Source: Ailurus styani (taxonomy: Eukaryota; Chordata; Mammalia; Carnivora; Ailuridae). Taken from it: DNA of 64,000 nt. The stretch's first letter is position 1. Each line of letters opens with the position of its first letter. Shown here piece after piece: positions 45,439-56,932 of this stretch. The translations under genes were made by a program, and so were the position numbers. Where the stretch lies: contig LNAC01000003.1 of the NCBI GenBank assembly GCA_002007465.1, positions 10,205,515 to 10,269,514 of the forward strand. Reading direction: 5' to 3'. A model generated the notes under the pieces. The model made no database searches. It saw only the letters and a program-made list of their open reading frames with translations, and was not told the DNA's origin.

Positions 45439-46980
45439 ATTTTCTCAATTCGAGGAAGCAACCAAGTAGGGAGAGGGCACATAGAATCCTGTAACTTTTT
45501 GATAATCTACTTTGTGAGTAAGAGTATTTGTTAATTGTTATGCATTTTATTTTTAAAAATTTAAAGGAGAAAAGAGTGAGAGAAAAGAAAAAATAGAAAA
45601 GAGGGAGGGACGGAAAGAAGAAAAAACAGGAGAAAGAGGGTCATGAATCTATGATAATGTGTCATGAACCAGAGATTATGGATAATCCAATTATTTGAAC
45701 ATAAATTCTTTTAAAATAAAAATAAATATCTATTTTATAACAGTACATTTTTTATACAAAAGACTTGGTTGAAGAATAAACAGAATATTTTTTAGAAATT
45801 TCTGTTTAACAATTACATACTATTCTTGCTTCACATGTAAGAATTATTGATACATCTATTTTAATACATGTTAATTTGGTTGTTAAGCAACTTTCCCATG
45901 CACTCATCTAAGTTTTAATTATATTAAGCAAAAAGCAACTGAGATCAAACAATGAAACTCTGGTAAAATGGGTGCACTAAGATGATTGTGATGGTTTTAT
46001 CAAGAAATTCTTGTGACTAAAAGTGCAAATCCTAGGCTTGCTGCTTTGTGCCCTTGGTGTCACATCCCTGATAGTAGCTGAAATTTTACAGTGGGTGTCA
46101 GTAGCTAGAACACCTTTTTATTTTTAAGGGTCAAAGTTGGTTAACATTGGCATGAATATATTTGATATTTTGTATTCTCATCAAAACATTATTCTATCCT
46201 CTGTTCCCTGAAATGCAGTCAGTACTCTTAGCTTTCACATCATTCTAAAATACAAACAAACAAATAAAGCTCAAAAATACCACATATGGCACAATTAACC
46301 TCTTCTCTCACCAAGTATATTACCTTTACTTATTTTGAAGGTATTACTTACAAAAATCCATAAAGACTGGTCAAAAATGAAGCTGACTTTTCAAAATTGA
46401 CACTATGCAATTGGTAGCAGGAAGTGGTAGTGCAGAATTAAATCAAAAGACCTGCCTACTTTATGGGCACTTGTAAAACTCAATACCAACCCCCTCCTTT
46501 TTTCCTTTTTTTTTTTTAATGTTTTTAGAGACTTCAAGCTTTGACTGAGGTTTCATCATTCATCATTTTATTCTCTGTAAACTTCAGACCTCTGAGACAT
46601 TTTGGCAGTCTTGAACTTGCAAACAGTGCTCTTATGCTTGAGGGCATTAGGAAATCGGTGTGTCTAGGAACATGGATTATCATGTAAATCTCCTGTTACT
46701 TTATCATCTTAAATAATTGCTTGGCTCTCATCTTATGTAAAGTTAAAAGTTAGTGACATTGTGATAACTCTGCTCAGTCTTTACCTTGCTCTGTCTTTGG
46801 GAAAGCCACATTCAAATGCTATTTAGTTTCGAAGCACCCATCTTGCTTAATTTTCCTTTTTCATTTCTTCGGGGTTCCTATTTTTTATTCCTCTTCTCTC
46901 TACTGTATTTCTCACCTAGCCACTTGGTTATGTCTTCCTTTTCCTAAGCTGTTTTATTTTTCTGATTTTAAAATAATAAA
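45439..46980. other. Unassigned DNA
   Basis: No gene or recognised repeat. Purine-rich simple sequence (GGGAGGGACGGAAAGAAG and neighbours) at 45570-45640. Confidence 0.5.
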
Positions 46981-46984
46981 AATG

Positions 46985-48300
46985 TTGTTGGTTTAAGATG
47001 GCAGAAGACTAGGGCAACCCTAAGCTTGTCTCCTTTCTTGAACAAAGCTAGATAAATTTCAAATAATTTTGAATACCCAGGAAATTGATTGGATGTCTTA
47101 GAGAATAAGCTGCACATCTACAACCAGGAAAAAAAAAATGACCCTAGAAGGTAGGAGCTACAGAGAATTGATTAGGGCGGGGGGGGGCGGGAGAAGAGAT
47201 GCTGTTGGGGTGAAAGGAAAGAACTCCTGATGGTGGAGAGAGGAGTGAGAGAATGAGAGAGAAAATGTGGGGGGGGAGGGTGAAAATACATACAGGGGAC
47301 TGCAAAAGAAAATTGTTCCATTAACTGTGAAAAAAGAGAGAGTTTAAATACCACCAGTATTTTTTTAATAAAAAGCAGAGTGCAGAGTCTAAGACATTGG
47401 AGGTCAGCACCATTACCAGGGTCATGTGTGGCTAGCTGAGCACCTTTCTTCTGGTGAGAAAGGAAGTCAGAGGATTGCACAGGGGAAGTGGTTCCCCTGC
47501 TTGGAGTGCATTTGGTGGAAGTGATATGGCCTCTCCATGGGCAAAGGACCCTGTGGGCGCCATTGAACTGTCCCCTTCACCAGCATATGAACAAAGATGC
47601 TGGTTAAAGGCAGCAGAACCTGGCACCTGCTGTGTGCTGTAATTTACCATAAACTCTAAACCACTGCACAGTTGTGCGACTATTTTATGGGACAAGCCTG
47701 CACTGGCCACAGCACAGCAAGACCCTCTCCCAGAGGATCAGCATCTCTGAAGTGTGGGACATTGAAACCCAGCCAGGCCTAAGATAAAACACAAGAGTGC
47801 TATGCCGCCTGGCAGGTGAACAACTCTTACAAAGACAGGGTGAAAGCACGGATCTGATGGAAGCCGCAGGAGAAGCAATTGTTTGCTGTCTGTGAGGACT
47901 TTCTGAAGAGTGGCTGGCATAAGCTCCCTGTTCTGGATATGAGAGAGCGGGGTGAAGCCATTTTGACCACTTGCCCAACAGCAGTGACTCACCTCAGTAA
48001 GAGAAAAACAGCACCACCAAGTGGAGACTAGAGCCGCTTACACAAAGCCCTGACCCACTGTGCTTGGCAGGCACATCTCTAGGGAAAGTCCACCTGAGAA
48101 TCAGAGCAGCAGGCTCCTCCCCCAGAAGCCCAGCACAAACCCGTCACAGACACCAGGGCTGCTGATAATAGAGAACTGCAAAGCTTCAGCTTTAGGGGCA
48201 ACAAGATCTAGCTTCCTTTGGGTTTTTTGGTTTGTTTTTGTTGGGTTTTTTTGTTTGTTTTTGTTTTAGATACAGAAAGAGAGATTTTTAAATTTAATTT
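46985..48300 (+). promoter_or_regulatory. L1 5' UTR (decayed internal promoter region)
   Basis: It starts with 'TTTAAGATGGCAGAAGACTA', the usual carnivore L1 opening, in which AAGATGGC is a YY1-type core (GATGGC). It is GC-richer and CpG-richer than the surroundings and contains G-rich runs at 47175-47191 and 47269-47280. It would have driven element transcription when intact. The two large spurious frames at 47432-47992 are not genes. Confidence 0.8.
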
Positions 48301-48307
48301 TCTTTAG

Positions 48308-48477
48308 GAGCACTGGATGGTTCAGTCAGTTAAACATCTGCCTTCAGCTCAGGTCATGATCCCAGAGTCCTGGGATTGTGCTCTGCATCAGGCTCACTGC
48401 TCAGTGGGGAGTCTGCTTCTCCATCTTCTGCTTCCCCTGCTTGTGCTGTCTCTCTGTCAAATAAATAAATCTTTTAA
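48308..48477 (+). mobile_element. can-SINE (older main type) inside the L1 5' UTR, sense
   Basis: It starts GAGCACTGGATGGTTCAGTC and ends CAAATAAATAAATCTTTTAA. Target-site duplications AAATTTAATTTT (48290-48301 and 48478-48489) flank it. Confidence 0.92.
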
Positions 48478-48547
48478 AAATTTAATTTTATTTAATTATT
48501 TTTAATTTTTTTTTCTATCAAGCTTCTCTTAACAAGCAGACCAAAAA

Positions 48548-48601
48548 CCCCCAGGATCTAACTAACTAACTAACTAGCTAACTTCCTTCCTTCCTTCCTT
48601 T
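48548..48601. repeat. (CTAA)n and (CTTC)n compound microsatellite
   Basis: About five CTAA units, one CTAG variant, then four CTTC units, lying between two SINEs inside the L1 5' region. Confidence 0.9.
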
Positions 48602-48625
48602 ATATTTTACTTAAAAAAATTTTTT

Positions 48626-48811
48626 TAAGATTATTTATTTATTTATTTGACAGAGAGAGATTACAAGTAGGCAGAGAGGTAGGCAGAGAGAGAGGAGGAA
48701 GCAGTCTCCCTGCTGAGCAGGGGACCCGATGTGGGGCTTGATCCCAGGACCCTGAGATCATGACCTGAGCCAAAGGCAGAGGCTTTAACCCACTGAGCCA
48801 TCCAGGTGCCC
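48626..48811 (-). mobile_element. can-SINE (young, mustelid-type) inside the L1, antisense
   Basis: Minus-strand head GGGCACCTGGATGGCTCAGT, GGGTTAAAGCCTCTGCC and AAATAAATAAATAATCTT tail. An approximate duplication (TACTTAAAAAAATTTTT left, TACTTTAAATTTTTA right) flanks it. It separates the L1 5' UTR from the ORF1 start. Confidence 0.93.
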
Positions 48812-48875
48812 CTACTTTAAATTTTTAATTTAATTTAATTTGTTTTATTGTTTATTTTTGTTTATTTGACCTCCA

Positions 48876-49705
48876 AATGACAAGATGGAGGCATTCACCC
48901 CAAAAGAAAGAACAGGAAGAAATGACAGGTATAAGTAAGACGTCTCAACGAGAATTTAAAACCACAATTATTAGAATACCAGCTGGGCTTGAAAAAGCAT
49001 AGAAGACAGTAGAGAATTTCCTACTGCAGAGATAAAAGAACTAAAATCTAGTCATGCCAAAATTAAATGCTATACCCGAGATGCAAACCTGAATGGATGC
49101 CATAACAATGAGGACAGATGAAACAGAGGAACAAATCAGTGATATAGAAGATAAAATTAAGGAAAATAATGAAGCAGAAAAGAAGAGGGAAACAAAAGTT
49201 AAGGATCATGAAGGTAGACTTAGGGAACTCAGTGGCTTATTAAAATGTAATAACAGTCATATCGTAGGAGTCCCAGAAGATGAAGAGAGAAAAAAGGGGC
49301 AGAAGATTTATTTGAGCAAATTATAGCTGAAAACTGCCCTGGGCAGGGACACAGGTATCAAAATCCGAGAAGCACAGAGAACTCCCCTTAAATTCAACAA
49401 AAGCCAGCCATTACCAAGACATATCATAGTCAAATTCACAAAATACACAAACAAGGAAAATGTCCTGAGAGCAGCAAGGGAAAAAAAAATAGTCCTTAAC
49501 TTACAAGGGAAGACAGATCAGGATTGCTGCAGATCTGTCCACAGAAACTTGGCAGGTCAGAAGAGAATGGCAGGATATATTCAATATGCTGCATGGGACA
49601 AATATGCGGCCAAGAATACTTTATCCAGCAAGGCTGTCATTAAAATAGAAGGAGATATAAAGAGTTTCCCAGACAAACAAAAACTAAAGGAGTAGTGACC
49701 ACTAA
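48876..49705 (+). pseudogene. L1 ORF1 relic (ORF1p-like RNA-binding chaperone)
   Basis: L1 ORF1p is a trimeric coiled-coil RNA-binding protein that packages L1 RNA in the cytoplasm. The relic begins near 48876 (ATGACAAGATGGAGGCATTC) and runs to the TAG at about 49696. The longest open part, 49093-49326 (77 residues), begins MDAITMRTDETEEQ and is rich in Glu/Lys/Ile heptads (the end of the coiled coil). It then reads RELSGLLKCNNSHIVGVPE, the conserved start of the ORF1p RRM-like domain. Downstream sequence in other frames still encodes the AAREK and SVHRNLAGQKR regions of the C-terminal domain. Several frameshifts and a stop at 49324 break the frame. No product is expected. Confidence 0.9.
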
Positions 49706-49824
49706 ACTAGCCCTGTAAGAAATATTAAAGGGGACACTTTGAGTGGGGAAAAAAGAACAAAACCAACAAAGACTAGAAAGGAGCAGAGAACATTGTCAGA
49801 AGCATTAACTTTACAGGTAACACA
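49706..49824 (+). other. L1 inter-ORF region
   Basis: This short spacer between ORF1 and ORF2 contains 'AATATTAAAGGGGACACTTT', as in other carnivore L1s. It has no independent feature. Confidence 0.75.
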
Positions 49825-52800
49825 ATGGCACTAAATTTATATCTTTCAGTTATCACTCTGAATGTAAATGGACTAAATGCTCCAACCAAAAAATATAGGG
49901 TATCAGAATGGATTAAAAAAAAACAAAAAACAAAAAAACCCACGATCCATCTATATGTTGCCTACAAGAGACTCATTTTGGACCTAAAGACACTGGCAGA
50001 TGGAAAATGAGGCGATGGGAAACTTTATCTGTTGTGCTAATGGATGTCAAAAGAAAGCTGGAGTAACCATCTTATATCAGACAAATTTGTTTTTAGAACA
50101 AAAACTGTAACAAGAGATGAAGAAGGGCATTATATCATAATTAAGGGGTCTGTTCGTCAAGAAGATCTAACAATTACAAATATTTATGCACCCAAATGTA
50201 TGAACAAATTAATAACAAACATAAAGAAACTCATTGATAATAATACAATAATAGTAGGGGATTTTAATACCCCACATATAGCACTGGATACATCATCTAC
50301 ACAGAAAATCAACAAGTAAACAAGGGCTTTGAATGACACACTGGACTAGATGGACTTAACAGATATATTCAAAACATTTTATCCTAAAGTAGCAGAACAC
50401 ACATTCTTTTCAAGTACACATGGAACATTTTCCAGAATAGATCACACACTGGGTTATAAATCAGTTCTCCAAAGTACAAAAATATTGAGATCATACCATG
50501 CATATTTTCAGACCACAACACTATGAAACTTGAAGTCAACCACAAGAAAACATTTGGAAAAACCACAAATACATGGAGATTACAGAACATTCTTCCAAAG
50601 AGTGAATGGATTGACAAGGAAATTAAAGACAAAATTAAAAAGTACATGGAAGCAAATGAAAATGAAAATACAGCAGTCCAAAACCTTTGGGATGCAGCAA
50701 ATGTAGTCCTAAGAGGGAAGTATATTGCAATATAGGCCAACCTCAAGAAGCAAGAAAAATCTCAAATATGCAACCTAACCTTACAGCTAAAGGAGCTAGA
50801 AAAGAAACAGCAAATAAAGCCTTAAGCCAGCAGAAGAAGGGGAATAATAAAGATTAGAGCTGAAATAAACAACATAGAAACAACAGCAAAAATTAATAAA
50901 ACAGATCAATAAAATTAAGATTGGTTCTTCAAAAGAATTAATAAAATTGATAAATGCTGAGCCAGACTTATCAAAAAGAAAAGGCACCAAAATAAATAAA
51001 ATCATGAATGAAAGAGGAGTGATCACAACCAACACCACAGAAATACAAACAATTATAAGAGAATATTGTGTAAAATTATGTGCCAACAAACTGGGCAATC
51101 CAGAAGAATTGTCCAGATTTCTAGAAACAATGCAAACTACTGAAACCAAAAGAAAGAAATTGAAAATTTGAACAGACCCATAGCCAGGAAAGAAATTGAA
51201 TCAGTAATCAAAAATCTCCCAAACATTTAAAGACGAGTTAATACCTATTCTTCTCAAATTGTTTAAAAAGATAGAAATGGAAGGAAAACTTCCAAGCTCA
51301 TTTTATGAGGCTAGCATTACCTTGATTCCAAAAAATCAAAAACCCTACTAAAAAAGGAGAATCAAAGGCCAATATCCCTGATGAATATGGATGCAGAAAT
51401 TCTCAAAAAGATACTAACAATTTGAATTCAGCAGTACATTTAAAGAATTATTCACCACGATCCAATGAAATTTATTCCTGGGTTGCAGGAAAGGCCTAAT
51501 ATTTGTAAATCAATCAATGTGATACACCCCATTAATAAAAGAAGTGATAAGAACCATATGATCCTCTCAATAGATGCTGAAAAAGCATTTGACAAAATAC
51601 AGCATCCATTCTTGATAAATACTCTCAACAAAGTAGGGATAGATGGAACTTACCTCAGTATCATAAAAGCCATATAGAATAGACCCACACCTAATATCAT
51701 CCTCAATGGGGAAAAACTGAGAGCCTTTTCCCTGTGGTCTGAAACAAGACAAAGATATTCACTTTCACTGTTACTATTTAAGATAATACTGGAAGTCTTA
51801 GCCTCAGCAATCGGACAACAAAAAGAAATAAAAGGCATCAAAATTGTCAAGGAAGAAGTCAAACTTTCACTGTTTGCAGACATGATACTCTATGTAGAAA
51901 ACCCAAAAGACCCCACCAAAAATTGGTTAGAACTAAAAAACTAATTCAGCAAAGTCACAGGACATAAAATCAACATATAGAAGTCTGTTGAATTCCTATA
52001 CAACAATAATGAAGTAGCAGAAAAAGAAATCAAAGAATCATTCCCATTTGCAGTTGCACCAAATAAGGTTAAGATACCTAGGACTAAGCCTAACCAAAGA
52101 TGTAAAAGACCTGTACTCTGAAAATTATAAAACACTGGTGAAAGAAATTGAAGATAACACAAAGAAATAAAAAGCATTCCATGTGCACGGATTAGAAGAA
52201 CAGAGATAGTTAAAATGTCTGCACTACCCAAAGTAATCTAAACATTTAATGCAATCCCTATCAAAATAACACCAGCATTTTTCACAGAGCTAGAACCAAC
52301 AAACCTAAATTTTGTATGGAACCCTAAAAGACCCTGAATAGGCAAAGCAAACTTGAACAAGAAAAACAAAACTGGAGGCATCACAATTCCAGATTCAAGC
52401 TATATTACAAATCTGTAATCATCAAGTCAATATGGTACTGGTACAAACACAGACATATAGATCAATGGATCAGAACAGAAAACCCAGAAATCAACCCACA
52501 ACTATATGGTCAATTGATCTTCGTCGAAGCAGGAAAAATATCCAATAGTAGAAAGACAGTATTTTCAACAAATGGTGTTGGAAAAACTGGATAGCGACCT
52601 GCAGAAGAATGAAACTATATGACTTTCTTACACCATTTACAAACATAAATTCAAAATAGACCAAAATTCAAAAGACCAAAATGTGAGCCAGAAAACCATC
52701 AAAATCCTAGAGAACACAAGCAGCAACCTCTTTGACCATGGCCGTAGCAACTTCCTACTAGACACATCACTGGAGGCAAATGAAACAAAAGCAAAAATGA

Positions 52801-53437
52801 ATTATTTGGACCTTATCAAGATAAAAAGCTCTGCACAGTAAAGGAAACAATCAACAAAATGAAAAGACAGCCTACAGAATGGGAGAAGATATTTGCAAAT
52901 AACATGTCTGATAAAGGGTTAGTATCCAAAATCTATAAAGAATTCATCAAACTCAACACCCAAAAAGCAAATAATCCAGCTAAAAAATGGGCAGAAGACA
53001 TGAATAAACACTTTTCCAAAGAAGACATCTAGATGTCTAACAGACACATGAAAAGATGCTCAACATTAGTCATCATCAGGGAAATGCAAATCAAACCATG
53101 ATGAGATTCCACCTCACACCTATCAGAATGATTAAAATTAACAACACAGGAAACAACAAGTGTTGGCAAGGATGCAGAGAAAGGGGAATCCTCTTCCAGT
53201 GTTAGTGGAGTGCAAACTGATGCAGTCACTCTGGAGAACAGTGTGGAAGTTCCTCAGAAAGTTCAACAGAGAACTACCCTATTATCCAGCAATTACACTA
53301 TAGGTATTTACCCAAAGGATACAAAAATAAAGATCCTCATGCACCCTGATGTCTGTAGCAACATTATCAACAATACCCAAACTATGGAGAGAGCCTCAAT
53401 ATCCATCGACTGGTGAATGGATAAAGATGTGGTATAT

Positions 53438-53609
53438 GGAGAACCTGGGTGGCTCAGTCGATTAAGCATCTGACTCTTGATTTTGGTTCAGGTCATGATT
53501 TGAGGGTTGTGATGTTGAGCCCCACATCAGGATCTGTTCTGGGTATGGAGCTGGCTTAAGATTCTTTCTCTCCCTCTCCCTCTTCCCCTCTTCCCTTAAA
53601 AAAAAAAAG
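53438..53609 (+). mobile_element. can-SINE (old type) inside L1 ORF2, sense
   Basis: It starts GGAGAACCTGGGTGGCTCAG, has 'AAGCATCTGACTCTTGATTT' and ends in an A-run. A perfect 12-base target-site duplication, AAGATGTGGTAT, lies at 53424-53435 and 53610-53621. It interrupts the last 10% of ORF2. Confidence 0.92.
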
Positions 53610-53619
53610 AAGATGTGGT

Positions 53620-53638
53620 ATGTGTGTGTGTGTATAAA
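53620..53638. repeat. Short (TG)n tract
   Basis: A short TG repeat at the right edge of the SINE insertion within L1. Confidence 0.8.
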
Positions 53639-53790
53639 TACACACATGTACTTACACACAATAGACTATTACTCAGCTATCAAAAAAGAATGAAATCTTG
53701 CCATCTGCAATGACATGGATGGAGCTATTATGCTAAGCAAAATAAATCAGTCAGAGAAAGACAAACACCATATAACTTCACTCACATATA

Positions 53791-54110
53791 GAAATTAAGA
53801 AACCAAACAAGTAAGCATATGGGGGGGGGGAGAAAAGATAGCAAGAGAGAAAGGGAAATAAATCTTTTTTTTTTTTGAAAGGGAAATAAATCTTAAGAGA
53901 CTCATTGTTAGAGAACAAACTGAGGGTTGATGGAGAGAGGTTGGTGGGGGATGGACTATATGGTTTATGGGTGTTAAGGAGGGGACTTGTAATGAGCACT
54001 GGGTTTGTATGTAGGTGATGAGTCATGGAATTCTACTCCTGAAACCAGTATTGCACTGTATGCTAACTAACTGGAATTTAAATAAAAATTAAAATAATAA
54101 TAAAAATACT
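53791..54110 (+). other. L1 3' UTR
   Basis: It starts after the ORF2 end and contains a run of ten G (53821-53830), ACAAACTGAGGGTTGATGG, 'GGTGTTAAGGAGGGGACTTG' and 'AACTGGAATTTAAATAAAAA' at the end. The 53849-53894 segment has an 18-base direct repeat flanking a T-run (see findings). Confidence 0.88.
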
Positions 54111-54530
54111 TTTTAAACTGTCATAAATTATAGAAATATTTTTAAAGTGCACATTTTCTATAATCTGAGTACCCACACATGTATACTATGAGCTCTTTTT
54201 CATGTGTTCTTCCAATTTTTTAAAATCTATTCTATATAAATAGATCATTTTACTATTATACAAAATTTAATCATACTTTACCTACTGTGTTGAAACTTGC
54301 TTTCTTAACTTACTATATTTTGAATCATACTTACCTAAGTCATGATATAGAAACTTACTTCTTTCGTTTAAAAGTTGAATAACATCCCATTAAATAACTG
54401 TCGAGTTATTTATTTAATTGATCCTTTGTCAATGGTTATTATACTCTCATAAAGAAAGATGCACTATCAATTTCCATAACATAAATTCCTAGAGTGGGGC
54501 CATCTATCATAGGTCTCATTAAAAAAACTA
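54111..54530. other. Unassigned DNA, possible old LINE trace
   Basis: 'CATCCCATTAAATAACTG' followed by 'TTTAATTGATCCTTTGTCAA' faintly resembles inverted old LINE 3' sequence. It is not enough for a firm call. Confidence 0.35.
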
Positions 54531-55012
54531 GGTTTGAGTAGCTAGTCAGGAGTTCAATTTTGAACACACTGATATATCAGCTCTCTTAGAAACCTTTGAG
54601 GGAGGCATCAATTATACAATTGAACTTGAATATTCTTGAGTCTGAAGCTTAGAGAAATGATTATATTTTATATTTAAAGTAGACATTTCAGATAATCTTT
54701 GCTATTCTGGTTTATCATAATGCTATTTGTGATGTTTTTCTAGGAAGGGGGAGTGTGAGAGCCATGTATTGAATACATTTTTGTATATTCAAATACATAA
54801 AAATATTTTGTACATACATGAGCTATATAACTCATGTATAATATTTATGACATATTTAATCCATTGCAGAGATTTGCATATATACCTATATATCCATTTA
54901 CATATAATATGAGTAGGGTCAATATTTTGCTCTGTAAACTATTAGCAGTTTGGAACTGCCTCACCTGTACTATAATATCTCTTAGCTAATGGGCACTTGG
55001 CAGCATTGTCAT

Positions 55013-55047
<35 letters not shown>

Positions 55048-56609
55048 TTATTCTTTTTTTCCTGGCAGCATTCTCTTGAGTCATCCTTTCTTTGCATACT
55101 TTTTACTCTGCTATGCCTTCTCCTTCTGCCATTTCTTTTTGTGATGGAATCCAGTTTTTCCACATAATGGTCAACCAGGACAAACAAGTCCTAGATCAGA
55201 ACATAATACACATTTAAAAAGGAAGCTTAATATTTAGATGTTAAAATGCAATTTTAAGCAAATTCAGGGAATGCTGCCTTTTAAAAACTGGCTAAGGAAA
55301 CAAAAGGGTTTTTTTCAGGATTAATGGACCTTTGGTATGAAGGGAGCAAAGAAAATAAATAAGCAAATAATATTGCTACCACTGAGGGCTAATCAATGTG
55401 TGGGATCTAGGAAAAACTATGGCCAGAGGCATGTCCTATTTTTAGAGGATTTAGAAGATGGAGGAGCCATTTTCAATCTAGAGTTCTAGGAGAATTGTCT
55501 TCCTCATTATGCTTAAGGACGCTTTAGAAAACTGAGTAGCAAGTATTCCCATTTCCAGACCTTCTTTGTGAATTGAAGACTTAGATATGGATACAGTGAT
55601 CCTCAAGTAGGGTCTGTGGACAAGTACTGGTTGGAGAACCTTGTTACTGGTCAGTAATAAACTAAATATAGTAATTGAGTAAGCCCAAGAAAGGCATATA
55701 GCAATTTTAGAGTTATTTTATGTTTGTGGAACCAATAAAAATAATTTAGAAATTGGATGTATGGTATGTCTTTGGATTTTTAAATTTGTTTTTGTTAATT
55801 AATTTTTAGTGTATTTGACAAAAATATTTGCAAGAGATTAGAAATTTTTAACAAGAAAGTTACTTGTCCTTCACCAGTGATAGTTTGAAAAGTGTTAGAG
55901 ATGACCCAGGAGAAGTGTGTAGAGACTATAGTGAATTAAAAAATTAAGATCAGAACTACAATTCCCAAGTGAACACTCAGGTTTCTTGAGTGAAGACCAG
56001 AAATTCAGTTCACTCTTGGTATGACATCTAAAACTATTTTGACATTTAGATGCTCAAAAAGAACCTATAGCTATTGAATGTTTAGGGACTTACTCATTTT
56101 AAGCACTTAATTTTTCTCATCAATTAAAGTTATTTCTTGTGTAGATTTCCTAGTGATGAATGAGGATATATAATTTCTTTTCTTAAAAAATACTAAAATA
56201 TGAAAAGAGTAATGAAGCATTTCATACCCCATCTAATATAGAGAAAATTTCTCAACGAAAGTAATGAGAAATGAATGATTGATTAGCCATAGAAGCAACC
56301 ACTTTTAAATAGGTAGCTAGACTTCTTTTAACTATAATAACCTTGTCATCTAAATTATTAATTTCACATACATGTTAATTGAACCTATCTAGTTAGTGTA
56401 ATCTGAGTAAGAGAATGTTCTCTGAAGTAAGTACAGCACTTCAGTTCCTGGAAATTCTTGAATCTGAATAGGCCAGATTACAAGGATAAAATATGAACTT
56501 TTGGGTCACCCGAAGAATCTAAAGTAGGTAACGAATTTACTAGAGAAAATTTATTGAATTTTCTTATTACCTGTTTCTATTTTGTATTACCTATTTACCT
56601 TATTACCTG
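54531..56609. other. Unassigned AT-rich DNA
   Basis: No gene or recognised interspersed repeat apart from the TTTA microsatellite at 55011-55050. Confidence 0.5.
55011..55050. repeat. (TTTA)n microsatellite
   Basis: About ten ATTT/TTTA units followed by a T-run, flanked by near-identical 15-base sequences (CTTGGCAGCATTGTC at 54996-55010 and CCTGGCAGCATTCTC at 55061-55075). Confidence 0.95.
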
Positions 56610-56760
56610 TTGGTTGAGCCCTGTGGATTCCAAGATAACTAGGATATGGTCCCTACCCTAAGGAACTCAGGGTTTTATGGAGGATTAATGTAAATGCAGT
56701 CAAAGGGGAAAGACTGGGTAATGATAATGACAGAAAAGTGAGGAACACTTAACCCAATTT
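56610..56760 (-). repeat. L2-like fragment, antisense
   Basis: 'GGTTGAGCCCTGTGGATTCC', 'GGTCCCTACCCTAAGGAACT' and 'AGGGTTTTATGGAGGATTAA' resemble the inverted L2 3' region. It is short and diverged. Confidence 0.45.
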
Positions 56761-56932
56761 CAGGAAGTTGCAGATTTTCCCTATCAATTCAACAGCATAT
56801 CTGTATATCTAGACTTAAGGCACACACACCTTAGCAAAGTGAAAGAATCAAGGGAAAGAAGCAAATGAAGTGAATAGAAGAAAAAGCATCCAGGAACTGG
56901 GAATAGTGTACCAGCATCAAGTCAGGAAGAAG

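Larger units (their letters stand above)
49825..53790 (+). pseudogene. L1 ORF2 relic (endonuclease and reverse transcriptase)
   Basis: ORF2p nicks target DNA and copies L1 RNA there. The relic opens at ATG 49825 with ITLNVNGLNAP, the N-terminal endonuclease motif. Further open pieces cover the endonuclease (50044-50319, including YIIIKGSV and TNIYAP, then VGDFN), the linker (50523-50735, WRLQNILPKSEW) and the reverse-transcriptase fingers and palm (51465-51677, including [16 protein letters not shown]). The C-terminal part is recognisable from 52900 to 53790 but split by a SINE. Net length without the SINE is close to the usual 1275 codons. It is dead: there are many stops and frameshifts, a deletion near 51219 removes the conserved segment before the palm, and one Asp codon of the FADD box is missing at 51879-51884. 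Confidence 0.93.
46985..54110 (+). mobile_element. Near-full-length, inactive carnivore L1 with three nested SINEs
   Basis: All L1 parts are present in order on the plus strand: 5' UTR (46985-48300), ORF1 relic (about 48876-49705), ORF2 relic (49825 to about 53790) and 3' UTR to an A-rich end at about 54108. SINEs at 48308-48477, 48626-48811 and 53438-53609 are later insertions. Together with their duplications they account for about 0.6 kb, leaving an L1 of about 6.5 kb, a normal full length. Both reading frames are broken by stops and frameshifts. A possible target-site duplication (TTAAAATAATAAAAAT near 46968, TTAAAATAATAATAAAAAT near 54090) is of low complexity and uncertain. Confidence 0.93.

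Noticed and set aside
47432..47992. Cluster of overlapping open frames of 60-100 codons
   Set aside because: All lie in the GC-richer L1 5' UTR, which stays open in several frames by chance. They match no protein.
50384..51149. Minus-strand frames of 117-120 codons
   Set aside because: They are antisense to L1 ORF2 and arise from its A-rich sense strand.
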